Shown here: positions 55,790 to 64,000 of the stretch, piece by piece
Numbering within the stretch: the first letter of the stretch is position 1
How the letters are laid out: every line of letters starts with the position of its first letter
From: Aphanomyces cochlioides
Taxonomy: Eukaryota > Oomycota > Saprolegniomycetes > Saprolegniales > Verrucalvaceae
Length of the DNA: 64,000 bases
Reading direction: 5' to 3'
Assembly (NCBI GenBank): GCA_019828595.1
Contig: JAHQRK010000028.1
Location: 1-64,000 of the forward strand
Made by a program: the position numbers and the translations under genes
The notes under the pieces: generated by a model
Database searches by the model: none
Seen by the model: only the letters and a program-made list of their open reading frames with translations
Told to the model about the DNA's origin: nothing

Positions 55790-58700
55790 TTAGAGTTGAT
55801 CGTCCTCCAAATCGAGGGGATCAATTTCGTCGGCGTTCATGGAGTGGTGAGCTTTGCTGCAGAGCTCGTCGATGTGGTAATTGTTGGTGATGCTTTTGAG
55901 CATCGAGATGGCCGACAAGACGGGAGCCGGCAAAGTGAACTTCTCGAGATTGTCGCTGAAGTTTTCGATCAAAGCAAACAGCGACCAGTCCGTCAAGCAG
56001 TTGGTGTCAGGCAATCTTGTTGCTTCTTGGTTCAATAGAACAGTCAGTGCCTCCGAGTTTGTGTAGAGGTCTGGGGCCCGATTTGAGAGGAATAAGTCAA
56101 TCGTAGCAAGTGCAAAGAGGATGCGCTTGATCTCTGGTATGTCCGTGGTCAATTCTTCCAAGATTTCTGACGGGTGAATCTTGTATTGAGCCATGAAGTT
56201 GACGTGATGTTTGTAGTTGTGAGGCTTGCCTTGAGCTTTTAACAAAGCCATCTTGCGCTCAATAGTCTTGGTTGCAACAAGTGACTGAAACAAACTGAGG
56301 TCTTCATCTTGTGCGTACATAGCATGTGCAACGAGCTGAGGATCATCTCGCAAAATGCGTTGACATTCGGTGATACTGCCTTCGACTTTCTTGTCTCGAA
56401 TGATCTTCTTCGCCAATTCGAGGTGGGCTGCAGCAGACTTGTCAAGTCGTTGTTTCTTCGCTTTGCCTTTGGTCTTTTTCGGGCGTGGCGCACTTGAATC
56501 TTCCAATACAATTCGAGGCACTGCAAAGTCTTCAAACGAGAGTTCCACGTCGTCTTCTTCGAGGATATGAAAACGGTTGGATGTCGGCAGGGGATCCAAA
56601 CGTGGGGACGAAGGCAAAGTACGTTTTGGAGCTGGTCCAGACCGGTAGCCCGTTACCAATTGAAGGTCCAGCGAGTTCTTGGGCTGCTCACTTGGTGGAG
56701 CAAGAGCGGGCGATTCGTTGGTAGACATTTCCACATCTTCTTGTTGTTTGTCTTGTCCATTGTTGTTAGGGGGATCGCTGTCACCAGACATATCGACATC
56801 AGAGCCATGAGAAGGAGCTGTTGGCTGTGGTTGTTCATCTTGACGATCTCCAGATGCCTCAGTTGAGTCGGCCTCGCCTTCCGCATTTGTTCCAGGGTCT
56901 TGATCATGATCGTCTCCATCATGTTCAGGTTCTTTTTCTCCTGACGGAGGAGATTTTGCCGCTGCCTTGGCCGCTTTTGCCTTCGCTTTTTCAGCCTTGG
57001 CCTCTGCACGTCGTGAAACAATCGACGGAGGCAATGTCTTGTTCAGAGCAGCGATCTTGTGCTGAAACACGACGACAAAAGGCTGACCCGACGGATCCGT
57101 AATGGTGATTTCGCGTAGTGCGTCGCCGGATTTTGGCACCAACACTGCAGGAGGCGCAGGCGACTTGAAAATGACTCTCAAATGCGGCGACTTGATGTTC
57201 TGACCAGCAGTAGGGTTGAATGCTGCTATCACTGACTTGGTCAATGCAGCCATTTTCTTGACAATCGCCTTGGCCATCGAAGGGTGACTGACCTTGTTGA
57301 ACGTAACGTAGTAGTTGTTGCCATAACGCGAGTACTTGGGAACCAGGAAGTCTTTGCCACCAAGTCGAAACGTTGTGCCTCCCATTTCCACGCACGTAGA
57401 CAAGTTGTAACTTGAGATCACAATGGTCTGTGGGTTCTTTTTGTGGATCAAAATGTTCGGAAATTTGGAGCCCCATAACGAACCAGGATTTTCCTTGACA
57501 AATTGATCGCAGATGACTTTTTCGGACCAGTCCTTGTAGGCTTCGCCCAACTTGACTGTGAGCTCGTACACTTGGGACTGGGGGGTGAGCAAAATATTTT
57601 CAATGAAGGCGTCCATGTCACCAGAGTCTTTGTAGAATGCGTCCGCCATGGCCTCGCATCGCGCAATATCGTCATCGGCAATAGCATGAGCACCAGTGTT
57701 GCGGTGTTTCGCGCCTTTGGGGGCATTGCCTTGCTTGGCATCTTTCTTGGACGAAGCTGAATCCTTGCCGGGAGTCTTTTGCGTCCATGGATTGGCCTTT
57801 TCAGCGTTTTGTTGCTCTTGATCGCCTTGTATTTTGTCTGCCGCGGTAGGAGGATCAACAGCGCCATTTCCTTGAGCAACGGATTTGTCGACAATGTCTT
57901 GATTTGACTGGTCATTGTCATTGTTTGTCGATTGTTCCTCTTGAATAACTTCTCCAGGAGTATCACACGGCTTCGCTTGGCCGTTAATGTCGCCTGACCC
58001 ATCCACCTCCGAGTGAATTTGAGTATTTCCCTCGTCGGTTAAGGCCTCGGTTTCAGTAGAATCCTTCCCCTCGGCGTCTCCAGAGACCATATCCACGTCC
58101 TCTTGAGATTTTTCTTCTTCCTCTCCCGTTCTAGGAGGCTCAGCACAGGGGGCGACGCGGTTGGTGGCTGCTGGCTCAGTCCCATTGGTCACGAGAAAGG
58201 CCGGGGCCAGACCCCCAGTGACAGGGGTAGAAGGGGAATCCATGCCATCCCCGCAGCACGGTGACTGGGGTACACCATTGCTCCGGCGAGAACCCAAATC
58301 GGGATACCGCCCCCGCCCCTCCGAAGAGGCCCCTGGGGGGAAGTAGACAGAACCGCAGGGTGTGCCCATAGGGGGGGCCCTCGTAGCCTCTAGGGCTGGC
58401 ATGGACCCCGTTTTCTCGCCGCCTTCACTGGGGATCGACTCCAATTGGAGTCCAGGGAAGCAGCCACCACAGGCACAAGGCCCCAGTGGTTCGCCCTCCT
58501 GAGTGAGGGCTTCGCTAGACAAGTTAACGACAGTGGTCTGGGGGTCAACCACTGACCCACTGAGGTTGACCCCCCTGGAACTCCGGCGAGTGGAGCACCA
58601 GGTGAAGCGCTGGGGGAGCGAGACGCAGATTGGTCTCCAGAGACGCTGTTGGGGTCGAACTCGACCTCCACTTCGGCCCTAGGGTTAGGTGTAGAGACAT

Positions 58701-58827
58701 TACTCACACCACTTCCGCCATCCTGATTGGACGACGAAAGTGGGTGAGGTGATACAATACCTGGAATGATGGTGACTCCGTGAGTGTTGGTCTCACGGAG
58801 CTCGGAACAGCTGTTGGCGTTGGACAT
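55790..58827 (-). pseudogene. LINE ORF1 of copy L, frameshifted
   Basis: The length is 3,038 nt from ATG 58827-58825. The missing base is in the run at 58570-58575 (six instead of seven), the same site as in copy A, inside the 5' arm of the 11-bp hairpin. Downstream the frame is open to LEDDQL. It carries KKDAKQ and RLDKSAA, as in K. Confidence 0.88.
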
Positions 58828-58887
58828 TTTGAGCGCGGCGGCACTTGATAACTTCTTGACTTGAGGGGTACGAGGCAAATTCGGAAG

Positions 58888-58902
58888 TCTACGTTGAGTC
58901 GG
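58888..58902 (+). repeat. Target-site duplication of copy L, 5' side of L
   Basis: TCTACGTTGAGTCGG adjoins L's 5' end and resumes K's ORF2 (GAAACCAGAC in plus orientation). Confidence 0.92.
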
Positions 58903-61244
58903 AAACCAGACTTGTCGCAAAAGGTTTGAACCAATGCAAGCTGCCGGTGGAGGCACGTCTCATTTGCCGCATAGAGTTGCGAGTCGTCGGCAAAGTAACT
59001 CCCAGTGTGGTAGCGATCCCCACACTTGATGCCATAGTTGGAGTGTTGCCGTAGGAGTTGGCACATCGGTTCCAAAGCGATCACAAACAGAAGTGGCGAC
59101 AGTGGATCACCTTGCAACACACCGCGTGAGATGTGAACTGGCTTGGACAAGAAGCCGTTCACCAAGATGCGAGACTTGCGGCCCGAGTACAGTACGCGAA
59201 CCATGTCAACAAAGGTTTCGGGAAAGCCATAGTGACGGAGGACGCGGAGCAAGTACGCGTGGTCCACGCGATCAAAAGCTTTCTCAAAGTCAAGCAGTGC
59301 CACCATCGAGGACGGACTGTGTAGTTTGATGTGGTGCAGCATGTCATCCAGTCGTGCAATATTGGTTTGGATATTGCTTCGACGGATAAAGCCTTGCTGG
59401 TCCGGGTGGATGATGTGTCGAATGTGGCGCTGGAGTCGATAAGCCAGAATACTCGTCAGGATTTTCACATCCGTGTTGAGTAGGCTAATGGGCCGATAGT
59501 TCTTGGCCTGTGACTTGGGGCCTTTCTTGTGCAGCAACACCAGCGTACTGACAAGTTGCATGGGAGTCAAGCGAGGGTGAGAATGGAGCTGGTGTGTGAA
59601 TAGCAGCTCCAATACCAACGACCACTTGTGAGGTGCAAGTTTGAGGACTTCGAATGGCAGAGCGTTGGGACCTGGCGCTGAGTTCGAACTGCTGTGTCGA
59701 ATAGCATGATAGAACTCGTTGGCGCGCAAGGGAGCCGACAGCTCTTTCTGGGCTTGCTCTGGCAGTTGCTTGTGTCGAGTCAATGGGGTCAGAAATGACG
59801 ACACTTCGTCTCCAGATCGCTGCACCTCGGGAGCTGCAAACAAGTCCTTGTAGTAGTCGACCAGGACGTCAGACATGCCTTGTTGATTGGAGACAACATT
59901 TCCATTGACATCCACCAACTCTTTGAAGACTGTCTTCTTCAAGGGGGTAGGGACAGGGGACATGAAGTGGAACTTGGACGAGCGCTCTGCTTTATACAAG
60001 TGAAGTTGGAACGCCTGGTCTTGACGAAACTGCTTGTCTCGATCTTGCAGCTCGTGAATTTGCTTTTGAAGGTCTCGCACTCGATCCACCAGCACTGCAT
60101 CTTGACGCATGTTGGGGACTTGCAAAAGCGAAGCGATCTCGACAGCTAACTTCTTCAACGGCAGACGTTGTTTCTCCAATCGTTGAGAATGGAATTCTTT
60201 GAGTTGGGAGCGGATATCATTGACCATCATGTCGTAGGCCTTGGAGATATTGTGGAATGTTGGAGACTTGTCCAAAAATCGATCCAGACATCCATGAACA
60301 ATCTCGGCCGCTCGTGGTAGACGAAGTAGCCAAGTTGGAGCTTTCCATGATCCAGAGCCATGGCGCAATGTTTGACGCTTTGAGATGATACGACAAGCCA
60401 CGTGGTCAGCCTGTGGAACGTGTGGCATGTGCGTCGCCTTCCAATGACAAAGACCCGCCAAGGTGGACGAACAAAAGATGTAGTCGAGTCGGTTGGTGAG
60501 TGTGGGACTTGTGAAGGTTCTTGCCACGGGGTTTTGACGACGAAACAGATCCACCAGAGACAAACTGTGCATCCATTGTTCCAGTTGAAGGGTGCCGGCC
60601 ATGGTGGAGGTACTGGGTCTCAACGAATCCAAATCTTTGTTGAGAGTGCAGTTGAAATCTCCTCCAACAATGTGGAGCGCATGTGGAGGAAAGTCGCGTG
60701 GCAATTCTTCGAAGTAACTTGCTCGTTCTTGGAAGGCTGCCGGCGCATAGATATTGTGGAGAACGACTGTCAGTGGACCCAGAGTACATCGCACTTGTAG
60801 ATAACGACCACGAAGCACTGGGTTGTCATGAGGGACTTGAGTGGCGTTCTTCAAAGGAGAGTGAGGATGTATCAACGTAGCCAGACCTCCAGTGGCTGGC
60901 GACGTGGATACTTCAGGGTAAATAGGCTCTTCAAAGAACAAAGAGCCTTCGTGGTTTGTGATGCGTTGCCAATGGAACGCAACACGGTCGTGGAGACTTG
61001 GCGTGCGGAAACGGGTTTCTTGGATAAAGGAAACGTCGTGAACACTTGATAGTTTGTCGAGGATGTACCGATGACTGTTGGAGAAGCCATTGGTGTTGAG
61101 GGAGATGATTTGTGGGTCCCAGTCCACGAGTTCAGTTGGGACATCGGAGAAGTTGTTGTCAATCATCACGAGTACAGATGAAAATGAGTAGAATGGAGGG
61201 GTCAGAGGGGAGGTTGAAATGGATTGAAGCAGGGGATAGAAGCC

Positions 61245-64000
61245 TTAGAGTTGATCGTCCTCCAAATCGAGGGGATCAATTTCGTCGGCGTTCATGGAGT
61301 GGTGAGCTTTGCTGCAGAGCTCGTCGATGTGGTAATTGTTGGTGATGCTTTTGAGCATCGAGATGGCCGACAAGACGGGAGCCGGCAAAGTGAACTTCTC
61401 GAGATTGTCGCTGAAGTTTTCGATCAAAGCAAACAGCGACCAGTCCGTCAAGCAGTTGGTGTCAGGCAATCTTGTTGCTTCTTGGTTCAATAGAACAGTC
61501 AGTGCCTCCGAGTTTGTGTAGAGGTCTGGGGCCCGATTTGAGAGGAATAAGTCAATCGTAGCAAGTGCAAAGAGGATGCGCTTGATCTCTGGTATGTCCG
61601 TGGTCAATTCTTCCAAGATTTCTGACGGGTGAATCTTGTATTGAGCCATGAAGTTGACGTGATGTTTGTAGTTGTGAGGCTTGCCTTGAGCTTTTAACAA
61701 AGCCATCTTGCGCTCAATAGTCTTGGTTGCAACAAGTGACTGAAACAAACTGAGGTCTTCATCTTGTGCGTACATAGCATGTGCAACGAGCTGAGGATCA
61801 TCTCGCAAAATGCGTTGACATTCGGTGATACTGCCTTCGACTTTCTTGTCTCGAATGATCTTCTTCGCCAATTCGAGGTGGGCTGCAGCAGACTTGTCAA
61901 GTCGTTGTTTCTTCGCTTTGCCTTTGGTCTTTTTCGGGCGTGGCGCACTTGAATCTTCCAATACAATTCGAGGCACTGCAAAGTCTTCAAACGAGAGTTC
62001 CACGTCGTCTTCTTCGAGGATATGAAAACGGTTGGATGTCGGCAGGGGATCCAAACGTGGGGACGAAGGCAAAGTACGTTTTGGAGCTGGTCCAGACCGG
62101 TAGCCCGTTACCAATTGAAGGTCCAGCGAGTTCTTGGGCTGCTCACTTGGTGGAGCAAGAGCGGGCGATTCGTTGGTAGACATTTCCACATCTTCTTGTT
62201 GTTTGTCTTGTCCATTGTTGTTAGGGGGATCGCTGTCACCAGACATATCGACATCAGAGCCATGAGAAGGAGCTGTTGGCTGTGGTTGTTCATCTTGACG
62301 ATCTCCAGATGCCTCAGTTGAGTCGGCCTCGCCTTCCGCATTTGTTCCAGGGTCTTGATCATGATCGTCTCCATCATGTTCAGGTTCTTTTTCTCCTGAC
62401 GGAGGAGATTTTGCCGCTGCCTTGGCCGCTTTTGCCTTCGCTTTTTCAGCCTTGGCCTCTGCACGTCGTGAAACAATCGACGGAGGCAATGTCTTGTTCA
62501 GAGCAGCGATCTTGTGCTGAAACACGACGACAAAAGGCTGACCCGACGGATCCGTAATGGTGATTTCGCGTAGTGCGTCGCCGGATTTTGGCACCAACAC
62601 TGCAGGAGGCGCAGGCGACTTGAAAATGACTCTCAAATGCGGCGACTTGATGTTCTGACCAGCAGTAGGGTTGAATGCTGCTATCACTGACTTGGTCAAT
62701 GCAGCCATTTTCTTGACAATCGCCTTGGCCATCGAAGGGTGACTGACCTTGTTGAACGTAACGTAGTAGTTGTTGCCATAACGCGAGTACTTGGGAACCA
62801 GGAAGTCTTTGCCACCAAGTCGAAACGTTGTGCCTCCCATTTCCACGCACGTAGACAAGTTGTAACTTGAGATCACAATGGTCTGTGGGTTCTTCTTGTG
62901 GATCAAAATGTTCGGAAATTTGGAGCCCCATAACGAACCAGGATTTTCCTTGACAAATTGATCGCAGATGACTTTTTCGGACCAGTCCTTGTAGGCTTCG
63001 CCCAACTTGACTGTGAGCTCGTACACTTGGGACTGGGGGGTGAGCAAAATATTTTCAATGAAGGCGTCCATGTCACCAGAGTCTTTGTAGAATGCGTCCG
63101 CCATGGCCTCGCATCGCGCAATATCGTCATCGGCAATAGCATGAGCACCAGTGTTGCGGTGTTTCGCGCCTTTGGGGGCATTGCCTTGCTTGGCATCTTT
63201 CTTGGACGAAGCTGAATCCTTGCCGGGAGTCTTTTGCGTCCATGGATTGGCCTTTTCAGCGTTTTGTTGCTCTTGATCGCCTTGTATTTTGTCTGCCGCG
63301 GTAGGAGGATCAACAGCGCCATTTCCTTGAGCAACGGATTTGTCGACAATGTCTTGATTTGACTGGTCATTGTCATTGTTTGTCGATTGTTCCTCTTGAA
63401 TAACTTCTCCAGGAGTATCACACGGCTTCGCTTGGCCGTTAATGTCGCCTGACCCATCCACCTCCGAGTGAATTTGAGTATTTCCCTCGTCGGTTAAGGC
63501 CTCGGTTTCAGTAGAATCCTTCCCCTCGGCGTCTCCAGAGACCATATCCACGTCCTCTTGAGATTTTTCTTCTTCCTCTCCCGTTCTAGGAGGCTCAGCA
63601 CAGGGGGCGACGCGGTTGGTGGCTGCTGGCTCAGTCCCATTGGTCACGAGAAAGGCCGGGGCCAGACCCCCAGTGACAGGGGTAGAAGGGGAATCCATGC
63701 CATCCCCGCAGCACGGTGACTGGGGTACACCATTGCTCCGGCGAGAACCCAAATCGGGATACCGCCCCCGCCCCTCCGAAGAGGCCCCTGGGGGGAAGTA
63801 GACAGAACCGCAGGGTGTGCCCATAGGGGGGGCCCTCGTAGCCTCTAGGGCTGGCATGGACCCCGTTTTCTCGCCGCCTTCACTGGGGATCGACTCCAAT
63901 TGGAGTCCAGGGAAGCAGCCACCACAGGCACAAGGCCCCAGTGGTTCGCCCTCCTGAGTGAGGGCTTCGCTAGACAAGTTAACGACAGTGGTCTGGGGGT
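61245..64000 (-). CDS. LINE ORF1 protein of copy K, partial
   Basis: It is open from the window edge to TAA at 61245, covering about 918 of 1,012 codons. The C6 run is intact. The G7 run near codon 85 and the start codon lie just outside the window, so it is not known whether the whole frame is open. The domain content is as in J. It differs from E and J at KKDAKQ and RLDKSAA, and from L only at rare positions. Confidence 0.85.
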   Translation of the reverse strand, partial: PQTTVVNLSSEALTQEGEPLGPCACGGCFPGLQLESIPSEGGEKTGSMPALEATRAPPMGTPCGSVYFPPGASSEGRGRYPDLGSRRSNGVPQSPCCGDGMDSPSTPVTGGLAPAFLVTNGTEPAATNRVAPCAEPPRTGEEEEKSQEDVDMVSGDAEGKDSTETEALTDEGNTQIHSEVDGSGDINGQAKPCDTPGEVIQEEQSTNNDNDQSNQDIVDKSVAQGNGAVDPPTAADKIQGDQEQQNAEKANPWTQKTPGKDSASSKKDAKQGNAPKGAKHRNTGAHAIADDDIARCEAMADAFYKDSGDMDAFIENILLTPQSQVYELTVKLGEAYKDWSEKVICDQFVKENPGSLWGSKFPNILIHKKNPQTIVISSYNLSTCVEMGGTTFRLGGKDFLVPKYSRYGNNYYVTFNKVSHPSMAKAIVKKMAALTKSVIAAFNPTAGQNIKSPHLRVIFKSPAPPAVLVPKSGDALREITITDPSGQPFVVVFQHKIAALNKTLPPSIVSRRAEAKAEKAKAKAAKAAAKSPPSGEKEPEHDGDDHDQDPGTNAEGEADSTEASGDRQDEQPQPTAPSHGSDVDMSGDSDPPNNNGQDKQQEDVEMSTNESPALAPPSEQPKNSLDLQLVTGYRSGPAPKRTLPSSPRLDPLPTSNRFHILEEDDVELSFEDFAVPRIVLEDSSAPRPKKTKGKAKKQRLDKSAAAHLELAKKIIRDKKVEGSITECQRILRDDPQLVAHAMYAQDEDLSLFQSLVATKTIERKMALLKAQGKPHNYKHHVNFMAQYKIHPSEILEELTTDIPEIKRILFALATIDLFLSNRAPDLYTNSEALTVLLNQEATRLPDTNCLTDWSLFALIENFSDNLEKFTLPAPVLSAISMLKSITNNYHIDELCSKAHHSMNADEIDPLDLEDDQL

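Larger units (their letters stand above)
51511..58888 (-). mobile_element. LINE copy L, complete (7,378 bp), nested in K
   Basis: L is uninterrupted from 5' ACTTCC (58888) to 3' CATTTAA (51511). It is 2 nt shorter than J because of one deletion in each ORF. Both ORFs are therefore frameshifted although the copy is young by nesting. The cyclisation motifs are at 58868-58881 (5') and 51563-51576 (3'). The variants it shares with K make the two sister copies. Confidence 0.94.
49719..61169 (-). pseudogene. LINE ORF2 of copy K, split by L, with a late nonsense codon
   Basis: The pieces are 61169-58903 and 51510-49719; joined they are 4,059 nt. The frame is intact to 49760-49758, where TGG (Trp of PWLRQH) has become TAG, removing the last 14 or so residues. 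The catalytic motifs are unaffected: the endonuclease and FADD are in the right-hand piece and the zinc motif in the left-hand piece. Without L, K might have encoded a nearly complete enzyme. Confidence 0.89.
49573..64000 (-). mobile_element. LINE copy K, carrying L, nested in G; 5' end outside window
   Basis: The pieces are 49573-51510 and 58903-64000. The 3' end TTAAATGAG follows GGCCAAGG of G. ORF2 is split by L, ORF1 runs off the right edge, and the 5' end should lie about 0.3 kb further right. Its 3' cyclisation motif (49625-49638) has one mismatch, the only change in nine copies. K shares with L several variants seen in no other copy: KKDAKQ and RLDKSAA in ORF1, MMVND in ORF2. Confidence 0.92.

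Noticed and set aside
1..64000. LTR retrotransposon, DNA transposon with terminal inverted repeats, or CRISPR-like array
   Set aside because: There are no LTRs, integrase, RNase H or transposase, and no short regular spacers. The 14-nt end complementarity is internal to the UTRs and not at the exact ends. The enzyme domains are those of an APE-type LINE.

Overview
The window is eukaryotic and consists entirely of one retrotransposon family. It shows no host gene, tRNA, rRNA, CRISPR array or single-copy spacer. The family is an APE-type non-LTR retrotransposon (LINE, L1/Tx1-like by domain layout) of about 7,380 bp. Its order is a 61-nt 5' UTR, ORF1 (1,012 aa, nucleic-acid-binding type), a 75-nt spacer, ORF2 (1,352 aa: apurinic endonuclease, reverse transcriptase, C-terminal CCHC zinc motif) and a 146-nt 3' UTR without a poly(A) tail. 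The ORFs lack introns and use the standard code. The host is not identifiable from this sequence. Self-nested LINE clusters are known at fungal (Mucor Grem-LINE1) and green-algal (Zepp/ZeppL) centromeres or subtelomeres, so a similar heterochromatic location is the best inference.

Layout: twelve copies, called A to L here, sit inside one another. D(+) carries C(-), E(+) and G(+). C carries B(+), which carries A(+). E carries F(-). G carries H(+) and K(-). H carries I(-), which carries J(-). K carries L(-). The deepest chain is D>G>H>I>J. Left to right: A 1-7283, B 7286-11615, C 11618-13856, D 13857-16058, E 16059-25251 (with F 19878-21674 inside), D again 25267-25763, G 25764-27236, H 27237-31703, I 31704-35656, J 35657-43036, I again 43055-46479, H again 46495-49406, G again 49423-49572, K 49573-51510, L 51511-58888, K again 58903-64000. 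Target-site duplications (TSDs) of 15-16 bp are visible for E, F, H, I, J and L. After removing guests and one TSD copy, full-length copies come to 7,378-7,380 nt and ORF2 to exactly 4,058-4,059 nt, so the reconstruction is internally consistent.

At all nine visible 3' junctions the element ends ...CATTTAA and the target begins with CC. That CC closes a GGTTAA...TTAACC terminal hairpin. The 5' UTR and 3' UTR carry an exact 14-nt reverse complement, which could close the RNA into a circle. The youngest insertion by nesting, J, is the only complete copy with both ORFs open. Most other copies are broken by single-base changes in G/C runs. ORF1 would coat the RNA; ORF2 would nick DNA and prime reverse transcription at the nick, producing the nest seen here.
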